64,000 nt of DNA from Hetaerina americana (GCA_022747635.1 JAKTNV010000001.1:27817990-27881989), one strand, 5' to 3'; counted from the first letter of the stretch, positions 11,740-24,870 are shown. The notes: generated by a model from the sequence alone, not told the origin. Numbers and translations are program-made.

Positions 11740-13245
11740 TGACGTAGAAGGGAATATTTTAGGTCCAGACATACTTGATTACGAGATAAAAGTGGCATTA
11801 AGTGATTAGAAATAAAAAAATCATCTTTGGGATAGATGCCACTCATTGGAACTACTTGCGAGTTAAGGAAAACGTGGAGGGAAGAGTTTTCATGGACTCT
11901 TTCATAGCAGTTTTAAGGAAGTAATTGGTCGGAACATTTCTTCACATCCATACTCGTTCCAAACCAAAAAGGTGAAGGGCAGCCATGTGTGAGGAGTATA
12001 GAACAATAAGTTTAATTCGAACGCAGCTAAAGTTGTGTTTAGGGTCATAAAAAAGGATGAGGATAAGGGAAAATGATTACTTAGGAAATGATGTTTGGTT
12101 TCAGGATGATAGATAGATAGATAAACGTCTTTATTCAGGCGAAATTGAGACCATAAGGTCCCTTCTTCCATTTAACCCTTTAGAGGGAATGATGAGAGAT
12201 AAACACAATGCAAAACCAGTAGGCCTTTGATAGAGTCAGTTGGATGGAATAATGAATATATTACAGAATATAGGGATAGGCGACTGATCCGCTACCTGCA
12301 TGTGTCTCTAAGATCTCAGGTGCGAGTGGAGGATGAAGTCAGGATGGGCAGTGTTAGAAAGAGGGATAATTCAAGGGTGTCCATTGTAATTGGTGCTTGT
12401 CTACGTATATGCGGGGAAATAGTAGAAAGAGACATGGAAAGAACTTGCGAATTAACAAGCTTAAGTTAGACAGTAACCAATCATTGCTGGGTGTATTCGA
12501 AATTCATTTAAATAGTGTGGGTTGATGATCAATATAAACAAAACAAGGTTAAAGAGGTTTTCAAGAATGTGCATGCTTAAGTCAAGCGACAAAACAGGAG
12601 AGCAACATTTAGAATAGATAGAGAGAAAGAGGGAATTTACCGATCTTGGAAGTGTTTTGAGCCAAGATGGTCAAATTAATTGGAACAAAGGAGGAATGCG
12701 TTTGATAAATAAGCTTTCACAAGAATGAGGAAGTTCACGACAGAGAGACAGGGAAGTTGAGTGTGGATTAATGAAAGATTGGTGAAACATTTTACGTGAA
12801 CCATGGTTTCTTACTTTGGAGAAACATGGCCGTCAAAGCAAGATGATAGGCGTACAGTGAAATATTTTCAATCGTGGCTGTGAGGAAGGATGGAAAAGTT
12901 AAAGGAGACGTAAAAGTAAACTAACGAAGAAGTTCTTGGCATGGTGGGGGATGATTGTTCAAAAATCCAAGGAGTGGTGGATGCAGAGTATTTTGTTTGG
13001 CAATGGAATGCTAAAGACTGTAATAGAGAGGATATTGGGAAATCGAAATAGATTACGAAAAGGATAGGCACAGAATGAGAAAAGTTAGACAGGATGATGA
13101 GAAATGGAAATTATTTCAGATGAACATTTTAATGTAGTTTTGGGTGTCATGTTATGTATTTTTAGACAAGTTTAGAAAATGTAGATATGAACAGTCTGTG
13201 GCTATCAAAAACCTACGTTAAACAATAAACAACCAAGAACACAAT
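11740..13245 (+). mobile_element. non-LTR retrotransposon, RT domain to 3' end (degenerate, interrupted)
   Basis: Several frames together spell a decayed reverse transcriptase. ILGPDILDYEIKVALSD lies near 11760-11810 and GKRGGKSFHGLF near 11870. EEYRTISLI near 11990 corresponds to the RT YR-x-ISL motif. FDRVSW at about 12226-12245 corresponds to the RT FDxVxW catalytic region. DRRLIRYLHVSLRSQVRV lies near 12280-12330. The C-terminal WWMQSILFGNGMLKTVIER lies near 12970-13035. It ends in the family's 3' block (CCTACGTTAAAC near 13212). Many stops and frameshifts make it inactive. A foreign piece at about 12106-12222 interrupts it between the YRTISL and FDRVSW motifs. Confidence 0.75.
12106..12222 (-). 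mobile_element. short retroelement 3'-end insertion inside the LINE copy
   Basis: Between two parts of the host LINE's RT domain lies a piece that reads on the minus strand as a retroelement 3' end: an AATAAA signal followed closely by a (TATC)n tail, seen as GATAGATAGATAGATA on the + strand near 12109-12123. The sequence resumes with the RT FDRVSW motif. Boundaries are approximate and the target duplication is not clear. Confidence 0.45.
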
Positions 13246-15984
13246 TAATCGGAAACATTAACAGATAGAATAGAATGTCCGATGAGAACTTATTTCCGGG
13301 AAATCACTAATAAATCTGCAGTGTTATGAGACAGTGAAATTATTGGCTTAATTATTGTGTTTCATCCAAAAATATTTGAAAATTAGATTTTGAGAAGGCT
13401 TTGATGAGAGTTAATTGGGCGCAATTAATGTAGGTTTAGTCGGCTATTGAGTCAAAGAACTACAAATAATGTCTAGCGGATTATAACATTAACATGGTCG
13501 GCATGGATTGAGAATCGTTGAGAGAAAAACCGTGGATTAATGGTTTGGTGAGACAAATAAGCAATTATGATAAATTTCAGTATTTCGTGAATCTCTAGTT
13601 TTTCATCATTTCGTAGGATTTACTTTGTTTTAATTTGCTGCAGAAAGGACCTCGTTTGCGGGCCCGGGCTTCTCGCGAATAGTGTTAGCTGTCTTTAATA
13701 TTATAGCTGTGAAAAAGTAGAACTGGTAATGAGGGAATACATGAGGGAATCGGGGGCTTTGATAAAACTTTTTAAATAAAATCTAGAACAAAAATGAACG
13801 GTATTTACGCTGATCACTAAGAGTAAAAATTATAGACATAAGTGTTAATATAATTATCTAAAATAGTAGGTTATCTGTAACTCTAATGAAAAAAAGCTAT
13901 TTCGCGGTATAATTTCTCTCTTTTTATATAAACAAAAATTTTCAATCCCATAACTCTTTCCGCAGGAGAGTTATATAACAAACGCGCGTTGCATCTTTGG
14001 TGAATATGATCTGAAGTAATGGCATTTTTTAATAAAGCATAGTATATAATAAGTAATAAGAATAAGTAGGTTTTTAACCTGCTACCAACTATTTTATCAG
14101 GCAAGAGGTAGGTGGGGGTTGAATGCGATTAGGCACTATCAGTAATTTTTTCTTAGTACTTGATTTCTTTGGAAAGGTTAATGGAAAGGTTAATTTTAAA
14201 TTGTTATTTTAAACATAAATTTCAGATTGTGTAATATTTGTTTCGTTAAATTAAATGCTATAGTTTTGTGGAGTCTTTTCCTTAATTTCTTAATGCTAAT
14301 CTGTAAGTGATATTAATAATTTTACTTCTTAGTTTCTTACTTTAATTTTCTAACTTGATCTGTTTAACTGCCATTAACCCATTAAAGCAAGTATACCCTA
14401 TGATATTATAGTTGAATAACTATGCCTTGCAAATATTCGAAAGGTATAATATATTGTGGATCTAATACATATTTTCTTGCTTTGGAGTTAATAAGCATGC
14501 TGAGAAAATTCGTGGGGCATTTCATAGGCTATGACAGTTACAAACCCATCCGTAATAGGAATTGTAACATGCACCGTGACTTTATTCGTAATAAAATGGT
14601 TGAAATCGACATAAATGAACAATTGAATGTAAATTTTACTTTTTGAACGCATAATTTAAGGGATATCATTATATTTATAAAAAACTGACAGATAAAAATT
14701 AGAATAGAAAATACCCGTTTTTACATTCTCTGAATAATTTTGATCATTGATAAAGAGCCACTTGCATTTTTATCAAATATCTCCTTTAACCTCAAAATAA
14801 GTAATATTTGTGATAGGAAATTTATGGATAATAATTTATTTTGTGCATTTCGAGTCTGAATAATTTTCCTAAAACCTGTTATTCCAGATTCATTTATCAG
14901 ATAGATTATCAGATAGATTATCAGATACATCTATTCACCGTTATTCCATTTTTAAAAGTATTCCATTAATTGTAGAAAGTATAATTGGTGAAAATTAGCA
15001 GACTGAGTTAATTAATAAAACAAGCAGCTTACGTTAAATAGCCTACTTAAGCGAGCTATCCAAACGTGCACTTACTGCGCAAAAACTACATTTCAGCGAA
15101 AATTATTTCTCTGCTCGTCAGTGATTGTTTATAGCTTCGGTATATCATAAATACCGTTAAATTTTTGAGTACTAGTATGCAATAATTTCATTCAAATTTA
15201 GTTCTCCTCTTCCCTTAGAACACATCATTACGATCAGAATGCCGTTTCATATTTCCAATTTATGCCAATCACTCGGATATGAATCTCTTTTAGGTGGGTC
15301 GCGTAAAAAAAGCTTCATTGATTTGTGCTGAAATGATTATATATCCAGTAAATCTTGCTATAAATTGGTGTAGTCTATAAAGTAGGTAATACGGTTTTGG
15401 AGAGAAAAAAAATTCGCAAAAAACATTAATTCTATCGCTTTCTGCTCATTAATGAAATTTAAAAAATGCATCCTTAAATGTAATAATGCTAGTCTCCCTA
15501 AAAATCCAATAAATATGATAGAACCAGGTAACACAAAATACTGTACAATTTTTCAATTCAATACGAAAACCGAATTTAACGTGGCTGACTGGAAGCCTGC
15601 GATCTAAACGCTTTAATCCGATGCAATCTCACCACCCTCTCTTATTTTACTCAAGAAACTAAACATGAATTTAACTTCAAACAAAATTTTTGTGTTAAAG
15701 AAGTTTTATGGTTAGAAAACATAACAACTGAAAATTTGACTTGCTATTTAAGCACACATTTTATAGCTGAGCGTTACTCTTTATCGTTGGACAGCATATG
15801 ATCGGCAAGTTTATCGTATTTTAAGATTATATGTCCTCAGTGCTTTTTCGTAAGCCGTTCGTTCCCATGCACATTCATTAGCCAATGCATATGAGAAGTC
15901 TGTCGATCATGCTGGGAATGGCCCACACAGAAGTTCGATACCGTATGGTTTGGAGAAGCAACGCAGTTGCGATTACCAGGATGC
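13246..15984. other. AT-rich non-coding stretch
   Basis: No gene or mobile element recognised apart from a short tandem repeat at 14895-14930. The longest ATG-initiated open stretch I checked (74 codons at 14422-14646, + strand) has no recognisable domain. Confidence 0.4.
14895..14930. repeat. 12-bp tandem repeat, three units
   Basis: TATCAGATAGAT is repeated three times head to tail; the third unit has one change (TATCAGATACAT). Confidence 0.9.
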
Positions 15985-16520
15985 TTAATTTCTCGAGTAA
16001 GGCATAAATGCCCATCCAAAATTCGGCCCCATTATATCGGCCATCTTCCCACTTCGCCTTCCCTCCGCCCTCCGTCTCCTCGCTGCCCCGCCACTTTCTC
16101 TTTCTTTCACCCAAACGGGTTCATTCCTCGCCCTCATCCATCTCTCTTTCATTCTGATTAATGCTTCCTCGCCCACAATGACATTTCTGCCTTACTCGAG
16201 CGAGTTATCCCTTCCCTTCATCGGATCCCTTTTCACACTATAACAGTCGTATCGAGTTCTCACCTCCCTCTCAGTCATTTCACCCTTGCTTTTCTCTCTC
16301 TCTGCTTCTCCCTTCGCTCCGCTTAATTGGCTTAACTTGTTTGGCGAACACAAAATGCTAATAACCTCATCATCGAAATCCGTTTTGGGGGCAATTCCCC
16401 GGGTGTCTTTTCACCCTATCTTTGCGTCTTTTTACCACCCCTCCCGGTTTTCTTTCCGTATAGCCTGGCGTCACATTTCCAGTTCAGAGGGCATTCTGAA
16501 ATGGCCTTTTTATTTATAAC
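15985..16520. other. GC-richer, pyrimidine-rich patch
   Basis: The + strand is dominated by C and T runs (CCTTCCCTCCGCCC-type) with CpG steps, unlike the flanks. Overlapping open stretches of 60-78 codons on both strands reflect the low frequency of stop codons here. I see no domain, splice pair or repeat match to the window's other elements. It may be a regulatory or conserved non-coding patch. Confidence 0.3.
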
Positions 16521-16659
16521 GCTTTCATTTTTTACGCCCGTGCCCTGCGAGATTCGTCATTGTTTCACATATCCACTTTTTCTATGAGCGAGTCATTGTT
16601 GAGGGATTCATATCCCATTCGATGCGCTTTTGATTGTAGTATGTTGCTCTTTTCAGGTA

Positions 16660-16775
16660 GCAAAGGAAATAACTCGATTCTTTTACGAGTGATTTGTTAG
16701 TTGGTAAGAAAAAACACGCAAAGGAAATAACTCGATTCTTTTACGAGTGATTTGTTAGTTGGTAGGAAAAAACAC
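16660..16775. repeat. 58-bp tandem duplication
   Basis: Two adjacent 58-bp units (16660-16717 and 16718-16775) are identical except for one base (GGTAAG versus GGTAGG near the end). Such near-identity implies a recent local duplication. Confidence 0.95.
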
Positions 16776-18959
16776 GTTTTAAGCGTAGAAATGTCTTTAT
16801 TATAAAGTCCCAGATGCGTATTTTTGCTTGGTAATGGCTGTTATAAATGCAGAAGCATCTGAAATATCCCTGAGATATATGTTCACAAATTGTTGCAGAT
16901 GAATAAAGACAAATTTTCAACAGTTGTGTAAAATAATATTTTTAATAGTTTCTAAGAACGGAGAAAATAGCAGGTAAAATCACTAGATTAAAAATAAGTG
17001 TCATCCAACTGACTTTTGAATCATTAAGAATGAAATTTTTAAGTTGTGAACGATGGCAGCAGTAAGAAATACATGTGTCAACATATGGACCGTGTTATCA
17101 GCCGAGAAACTTTTACTATTATTCTTTTCCTTGGAGCTGAAGTTTTCTGCCAGGGAAGTCACAATTAAGCGAAGGAAACTACGTTGATACTGCTTGATAG
17201 ACGACGGTGATAGTGATTGAATCGAAATTACAACAAAAGAGGAATCTATAGGACTAATGTATTTATGTTGAGGATTGGAGAGTCGAATTTTTACACAAAG
17301 TTCTTGAACTTCTTGAGAATGAAGTTTCATTCTTTCTTGTGCACCAAATTAGTATAATGAGTTTTGCCAACCATCTAAATAGTCAAATTATTACATTAAT
17401 GTATATAGCAAAGAGTTTTTCAGCTCACCTCTCAGGCGGGTATCCTTCTTTATTTCTCATTAAATAATACTCCGTTCACCCCCCCACATACATTTCATAA
17501 TTGAATTGATAAATGAGACACTGGAAGAAATTTCATTTCTATTCTAATATTAGGCATATTTTTCATTAGCCGTTTCGCAGCAATGATATTTTTTGAAAAC
17601 TCACGTTAACCGTGTAGAAAGTGAACACGAAAAAATGGGCTTAAAGTTCACCGTTTCAATATTTTTGTGGCTGGAAGACGTGTGTAACATACCGAATGAG
17701 CCTTTCCTGCACCAATTTGATTCTATCGCCACGCCAGCTGTGGCAAATAATTCTCAAATTCTACTCTCTCATCTGACAGATATCACCCGTCGGACTAGAT
17801 AGCAAAGAACATCTTTCATTAATCATCGTACTCCAACGCGCAATGAAACGTTCATTTATCGTAACAGGAAAACAATTGTTCAAATGGATTTGTTCGTAAT
17901 TGATTGGCAGCCTTTAGCTATCATAACCCGGCGACTCTTTCTCCAGACGTCCTTATTTTACAAAACAAGGATGCCCACACATCGGCAAGGTTTCACTTTA
18001 TTTTGAAAAGAAAAATCAACTTTTTTACTTGGTTGGTTTTTGGTTAAAAAATAGTTTTAAAACACCAGAACAAGAAATTGGTATATTCGTAAATTTAATT
18101 TTTTGGTTTCTTTCCAAAAAAAACAAGCGACAAGCAACGTGCCGCCAAATTAACCTATCGGTAACTGTATGCAAGTAAATGGGTTTTACACGCCTCGTTA
18201 TTTCCTAGAGGAATTGATGAAAAAATATATATCACTTCCTGCTTAACGGGAATAACTCTCCTACTTCTTGACGAATTTGTATGCTCACGTCGATCATCAA
18301 AATAAAGTGACAATGGAATCGGCTTGAAAAAACTCAAAACGTGTTTTTTTATTTGGCAAAGCTTTGGTTGACGAGATCGCTAATATTAGTAAGAATACCG
18401 CCCCGAGTCTTAAGGATATTGTTTTAGTTTCCTGGTTCCCATTTGAGTTTTCTGGCATCTTCTCTGCGGAGATTTTACAGTACTTGCCACAAATAAGGAA
18501 TATGATTCGGTCATAATGGGAGGAAAATCCATTACATATGTAAATTTTAATTAATTACTCGTGAAATTCTGTTGGTTTTAATCTTTCCTAGAGTCTTTCC
18601 TGGATCCTATTGTGGAGGGAAGAGTTGAAAGTACAAGCGGAACAACAGTTTTCCTTTTTTGCAACTACACAGTCAATGGAAAATTATGCATATCATTTGC
18701 TCTATTGCTAACCGAGCTAAAATTATGAGCAGAGTTAGTGTAAAATTTACCCTACTATCCACAACGCGCGGAAAAATATTGACAGGCCAATTTGAAGTGT
18801 TTGAATTCATACTTACCAGTAGCAAAAGTTGACGAAGCGTCCTATTCGAGCAATAAAAATTCGGGAATAAATGTCTTTTGGTTGAAGTACGGAAATTAAA
18901 CGTCTGAAAAAGCAAAGTGCGATAAATGTATATATGCAATCGGTTGTGGATCGGATTTC
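16776..18959. other. AT-rich non-coding stretch
   Basis: No recognisable gene or element. The open stretch at 17001-17330 (109 codons, minus) has a low-complexity Ser/Leu-rich translation and no family resemblance. Confidence 0.4.
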
Positions 18960-19125
18960 GGGCTAGTTCTCGAACGTGCTACTACGGTGGACATGTGCGA
19001 TCTGATTCGGAGCAGTCTCTCTTCCAACAGGTTGTCTTAAACCTTCACCAGCCCTATGCTTAAGGCTCGCTCTATGGCAACGATGTCATCAGTGCAGTCT
19101 ACGATAGTCTCGCCTTGTGAAAGAC
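18960..19125 (-). mobile_element. possible decayed reverse-transcriptase remnant
   Basis: Read on the minus strand, GETIVDCTDDIVAIERAL resembles the RT catalytic motif region of jockey/R1-type LINEs (G-x-x-IVGYADDIA), with the tyrosine and alanine of YADD replaced. The resemblance covers only about 20 residues and the flanking frame does not continue convincingly. Confidence 0.25.
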
Positions 19126-22100
19126 GAGGAAGTTAAATAGGGAAAGACCAAATTCCCCATGCCATATGAATTGCATAATGGAACCCTATTCCCTATGCTT
19201 CGAGGGAAAATTTATGCCGTTGTCAAATAAACTCTATTTAAAAGTTCTTCTTTGTGACAATACAATCCTGTTAAAAGTAAAATTTTCGTTACAATCAAAT
19301 AATAACAAACAAAAGTTAATATGAAACCCATATTTTCCGTTTTGAATGCTGCGTTGGACCAAATTCGAAATAATTTGAGCCCGCTGCGTATTTTGCTTCT
19401 GCTTTTATAAAATTCCCAGTACAAAGACAAAAGTTTTTTTGTGGAACGATGAGAAACTAAGTTTCTCCTATTTATTTCTTATGGCTTGATAAAATCTATA
19501 CCACGTTATGAACAAAAATTACCGTGGGGATTAACTTTTCAGGCGTAATTTTGTGGAGTAAATTATCACGAAATGTTTTTGGAATGAACTTTGGCTTATG
19601 TGTCTAAAATATTTAGCAAAATCATTTCATTTTTAAATAATAATATTGATTTTTTGCTTTAAATTTTCAGCTTGTATTTTCAAGTGTGAAACTCATATAA
19701 TAGTGTATCCTTCGAAAAAGAGTAATCAGATTGTAGCATGATATATAATGAGAAATAGAAAGAAGCCATACAAAGATTATTTATACGATGTTCTAATGTA
19801 CATGCAGTAAGCGAGGCATTTTGAGTTTTTGGAACTTAAGCGAAAAAAGAAGTTACAGGGCGGTGAAAAAATCAACAAAATCATATAAAGGAGCTCTACT
19901 GATATAACTGTAATTAAAAGTTTGCCAGTACCAAAAATACCTAGGAGGTACACGTATGAATCGCTATTTTGTGTCAGTATGAAACGAAGAGTGTGTGCGC
20001 TATTGGCTGCGAGTTCGTGAGGTGACAATCATTATAGCCAATATTATATTTTTAGAACTCTATACGATATTTCGGTCAACTAGGTAACCATCAACTTAAG
20101 TGAGATTTTGACAGCGGGCAATAAAGCAGTAATGAAGTGTCTTCCCCGTTGTGAAATTCTCTGTCTAAACTCTGCTTCGAGGTCGAGCATAAAAATTACC
20201 TCATATTATGCCTTACTTATGATTCGTGCTCATTGTTTATTCGGGTGTTTGAAATGAAAAAATAATATCTTGCATGCCATAAACCGCATGATTGTAAGTT
20301 TGTTTACGAATGACCAAAATCTGAGTTTCGGAGTCGTGTGCGTCCATTAAAGCAAATTGAAGAACTTTTAGACATTATTTGCTAAGAGTTTAGTTTCATG
20401 TTTCCTCACGTTATCTGCAGGATATTTATGAAAACAGTAAACATATTTTTTGGAGGGTGTTGGGATTTATTGTCTGTTGAGGTAGAGCAAGATTTGATTC
20501 ATTTGAGAAATTCTTTTTCACACACATCACATCATGATGAGTCTTTGTCGACTTGAGTCATTAGGAATGACTCAAGTCGTATAAAGGTTCTCATAAAATA
20601 GGAAATTACCACTAAAAATAATAGCACTATATATAGATACGTAAATATTGTCTTGTAAATATAAATAATGTTCTAAGACAATCGAGCGAAAGTAGTGAAC
20701 TTATACGCATTCCGTTGTTACGTGGCTTGTTAAAAGGGAAAACGCAAGTAGGCACTTTTGAATTATTACCAATAACTATTCAGGCAAAATTAATAATAAG
20801 CAGCAAAATTTTATGAGTGAGTTTGAAGTCGATAAATACATTTATTCGAAATAGAATCATTTTAAATTTTGGTGCTTTAACTTTCACGAATTTCATAGGG
20901 TGCAAAATGTTTCACTTCGTCTGATCAGATTTTACACTTTTTCTTATAACTTGATAATATTTACCATCGTGATATACTTACGTACGTAGCTAAACTTGAA
21001 TGTAGATTTTGAGACGCTCTCTCTATTGAGCCCTCTATTAACTGTAAAAAAAATCAATCAATAAGGTGCCATGTTAAATTTACATCACTCAGGATTCCAT
21101 TGCCATTTGTAGATTTACATAAACTGTGAATAAGAATGTTATAGTTTGAAACAAGTAAAACCTACATGATTATGATTACCACATTAGTGGCTCATGTATA
21201 TGGATCCAGTCCTGGATTCACCATTTAAATAGAAGACCTCAACGAACCACGTTTTTAGTAAGTGACTTAAGTAGTAGTTGTACGTTTGTAAGAGATAGCT
21301 ATCAGTGAGTGGCTGATGAATTTCAATCGAGGGCCATTGACAATCAAGTGTTATTGACAATTCAAACACAAGGGTTATTTTATATCAATTTTAACTTTAA
21401 ATAGATATTTGAAATTTATATAAGATTATGAATTTTAAAATCATAACCAAACGAATTGTTTCCCAATGCTCTTTTTGAATACGTCTTAATGCTTTGGAGA
21501 TTAATTATTTTCTGCCAAAGAGAAAAATTAGAACCAAAGGCTTTAAAAATTAGCAGTGATCGGTTTTTCTGCATCATGTCATAAAGGTTTTATTAAATGG
21601 CTCTTTCTCTTTCGAGAAGAAACGCATTTTCCGGTCAGGTAAACCGCGATGGTATATGAAGATTTGATCAACGCCGTACAATGAGAACTCATGTTGGTTG
21701 CGCATTTCGGCTGAAACTCAAGATCAGTAAAGAAATTAGAGAACATTATAAAAGAACTCTGATTATATGAGGGACAGGGCAGGTATCAAAAAGGGATATT
21801 TTTATTGAGTTACAGTAAATTCTGTACTTAAAAATTAATACCAGTGAAACCTTTCCCGGCAGCATAGCATGTACCATCTCCAAACTAAAGGGAATGCAGG
21901 TTTAGTACGTGCTATGCTCTAAAAAATAGCACTGTTACCACACAAAAAACTGAAACTACCGAAAGATGGTCGAATCGGAAGCATTTCAATAACTTATCTG
22001 GAAAACCTCGGTGTTTTATTTCTTATCTGGTGATGCCATGATGCCCGATAAAATTGCCCGATACCATTATATTTTTTGCTACTCACGCTCTCTTCCCCCA

Positions 22101-22185
22101 TAGATTCCTGATTTCCTCCCATTGGTTACAGATATTTATTATTTCCTTGTTTCACATGATATTTCTTTACACAATACATTTCGTG
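19126..22185. other. AT-rich non-coding stretch with one strong hairpin
   Basis: Nothing coding recognised. The only structured item is the perfect hairpin at 20549-20579, listed separately. Confidence 0.4.
20549..20579. repeat. perfect 14-bp inverted repeat with 3-base loop
   Basis: CGACTTGAGTCATT is followed by AGG and then its exact reverse complement. TGAGTCA/TGACTCA within each arm is an AP-1/bZIP-type site, present once per arm. The repeat could be a small palindromic insertion, a replication-slippage product or a paired binding site. Confidence 0.9.
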
Positions 22186-22995
22186 CAAGTTCTGTCCCAA
22201 AAGTAGTAGGACTTAATCGATTGAAAAATATTATTGCTAGAATTGATAAATTCACTCAAAAGTCTTCGAAGTAGAACCGCCAGCAGTGGGTTTTCCACGT
22301 TCTGGAAGGCGGCGCCCGGAGTACTGTACGTCACGGTCAGTTAGAGCGCTTCCATCGAACCGTGGCGACATCCTTTCAGCACGGATTTGAGGTGGGAAAA
22401 TAGGAAGACATCTGGTGCGTCAACATCAGGGCTGTAGAGGGTCTGAGGGATGGTTGAGAAGCTGTTAGCAGATCCGCGTCCGAGTTTCCTTTTGTTCGTC
22501 CAAGAGCACTCGCGGCTCCATCTTCGCACACATATTTCTCATTACAATGTTTTCGATCACAAATGGATGCACATCGCTTTTAGGAATGCCTAGTTCATCA
22601 TAAACCATGCGAACACTTATTCTGCTATTCCTGCCCTGCTCTCTACCCTCCCGAAACAACTTGTGCCTCTCAAAAATATCCGGAATACCCATTATCACCA
22701 TTAGCTGCCTTGAGCATACGATGAGTCTCTTTCCCGGTTTTGTCTAGTTTCATGCAAAATTTGATGGCGTAGTGCTGTATCAATAACCGGTTCACGACGG
22801 ATCGTAACCAGGTCACGTAATAGAGATTTCACAAACGAACGATCGGCACTCCGCCAAGTCTGGGACCTAACTGCACCGGTTTCCGGCCTTTCCTGAGACT
22901 CCCCTCCCTCGAATCCAGCTAGAGAAACCTCCGCCCGTCCGTCCGTCCCTCTATCCGAGAAATAATAATTCACCCTACCATTGGGACAGACCTTG
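22186..22995 (-). mobile_element. internally deleted mariner element
   Basis: Terminal inverted repeats read CAAG(T/G)TCTGTCCCAA at 22186 and, inverted, at 22995. TA lies just outside the right end; the left flank is TG. On the minus strand the 5' part codes for a mariner N-terminus (FERHKLFREGREQG..., ISVRMVYDELGIPKSDVH, then MCAKMEPRVLLDEQKE). It then jumps within about 35 residues to the C-terminal SPDVDAPDVFLFSHLKSVLKG, the counterpart of the third-aspartate motif. The segment carrying the first two catalytic aspartates is missing, so the copy is non-autonomous. At 810 bp it is well below the roughly 1.3 kb of a full mariner. A related relic is at 50075-50589. Confidence 0.85.
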
Positions 22996-23929
22996 TACAT
23001 CTCATTAATAAAGTACGCTTTTGCTTTCTTGAGTTAATATTATTTTTGGGCTTATTTTTTCCTTTCCGTCTTAGTAAAGTAAACTCAATTGGCGTCAATG
23101 AGAACAAAAAGTGCGTTTAAAAAGATGTAATTTAAATTGGAGTAAAACGTGAAAGATTGTAAGTTAGATGAAAAATAGATGATAAGTTGGGTGAAAACGT
23201 TAGATTTAGGCTTTTTAGGGTTGAAGAATAGGCGAGGGATGTGGATGGAGGGTCGAGAGGAAGATTTTTGGTGTATGAGTGGCGGGATGAGAGAGGAGGG
23301 AAGAGAGCCATTAGAGGAGGGGCTTTATCGACGCATTAATGGGATTATGCTGCGGGAAGGGAGAGACAAAGGACTTCATTCCACGCTAAATTGAGGCCAT
23401 ATGGCTCTCTGATTGCATTTAGCCATTATCAAAATTTGTAATTTAAATAAGAAACCATTTATTTTAGTGAAATTTAAGTGAATTTATGATCAAATTTCAA
23501 GAATAAGTAGGTAGCGAGCTATGGCGAGGCCGTGATCGACTAAGTAACGCCTAGTTGCGATTTTACGCCAGTAAACGGAAGAAAGAACGCACGCTTTTAA
23601 GGAAAGCGATTCATTACTCATTTATTTGAAATGTTCAACTATGGAATTATTGAGATATTATAACAGGTAAATAAGGAAATAGACAAAAATTTCATACTTC
23701 ATGCCGTCTTTTCTGAATCATAGTAACGTTTGCTATGGCGGTTGTCATGTGTTCTCGCCAGCAGAGGATAGATGATAAAACTACAGTAATCAACCTGAAT
23801 GGAGTTAATAGAGGAGATAATACAGTCCGTCTGCTATTTAACCCAACAGCGTGTGAAATTCATTCATCAAGGTGAGGGGAGGTTAGGGAATTCCTTTCCC
23901 TTTGTCACTTGCGGTCGGTTTCTAAGGAA
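22996..23929. other. non-coding stretch, partly purine-rich
   Basis: About 23200-23340 is strongly A/G-rich on the + strand. The open frame there (71 codons) is low in complexity and unrecognised. Confidence 0.35.
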
Positions 23930-24060
23930 TATCTTGTGCTCGAAAAATCACACAACCTGAGTGAAGCTCAGGTTGCGATGAGGCATCACCTGGGTTTGAA
24001 CCAGGACCCTTCGGTCAAATGCTCAGCCCTCTGCCCACTAGACTGCCACGCTCCCAGATG
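23930..24060 (-). mobile_element. tRNA-derived SINE, second family
   Basis: The minus strand from about 24058 to 23981 folds conceptually like a tRNA head. It starts GGGAGCGTGGCAGTC, has an A-box-like TGGCAGTCTAGTGG and a perfect B box (GGTTCAAACCC). A small CCTGAG...CTCAGG hairpin follows. The sequence differs from the 310-bp SINE family. The 3' boundary and target duplication were not resolved. An intact tRNA gene is unlikely because the acceptor ends do not pair well. Confidence 0.6.
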
Positions 24061-24486
24061 GATAGTACAGCCTGAAATCAAAACGATTCAGATACTAGCG
24101 TTATGCGGTCGATTTTGAGGCCTACGTAGTGGGGGACACGTATCATGATTCGCAGCTTTTAATAAATCAAAATTATTTGGTACAGACCAAGGAATATGGC
24201 AATATAATGTTCTTATTAATATTTAGAATATATCATAGTGAAATTCTTAAGTGACATATCGTTAGTATGAAATCATGTACTTTTTCCGACTGATTTCTTA
24301 ACTTCCAGTAACACTTATGTACTACACCTGGCTAAAATGCTTATTAAGATTAGTTCAGCTCGCCAATGGCGGGTACGAATGCCGCGATGAAAATATAACG
24401 CAAAGAAACATACGTAACTTTAGTAACAGAATGTGGATGATGACTCAACCATAAAACATTTCTTCTGAGCCAGGGGAAAAGTGTAG
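24061..24486. other. AT-rich non-coding stretch
   Basis: No feature recognised. Confidence 0.4.
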
Positions 24487-24870
24487 GATGCTCATTAAGG
24501 TGACAGCACTGGGTGCGACGCGTGGATTAGGGAAGGAGGTCGTTGCTGGTAATGGGAGGGGACAGAGTCCGCCAGCGTTTCAATGGGGATAGTGCGCGAT
24601 GTGTAAAGTGGTTCGGGTATGGGAGATGGTGGGACTCGGTGGTGGAGGACGGAGAGGGAGTGCTTCCGAAAGCTGGTTTTGAGGGCTTGAGGGCGAAGAA
24701 AGGAGAAGGGGTGGGCGTGGGGGCGCTCATGAAACTGTATGCGTGATAGAGGGTTAAGTGGGTTAGACATGGGGGTGGCGAAGAGTAACGGCTCAAGGCT
24801 TGTGTACTGCCGTCAGGCAAAGAGGGAGATAAGATACGGAGGAGTGGAAAAGCAGCTTGGTTAGGCGGCA
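24487..24870. other. GC-rich, G-rich patch
   Basis: The + strand is G-rich (GGGAGGGG, GGTGGGACTCGGTGG-type runs) with CpGs. Minus-strand open frames of 91 and 114 codons overlap in different frames and are Pro/Ser-rich. They may be GC by-products. No domain or splice sites support a gene. Confidence 0.3.

Noticed and set aside
23930..24060. A functional tRNA gene on the minus strand
   Set aside because: The A and B boxes are good, but the acceptor stem does not pair and a tail-like region follows, so a SINE head is more likely.
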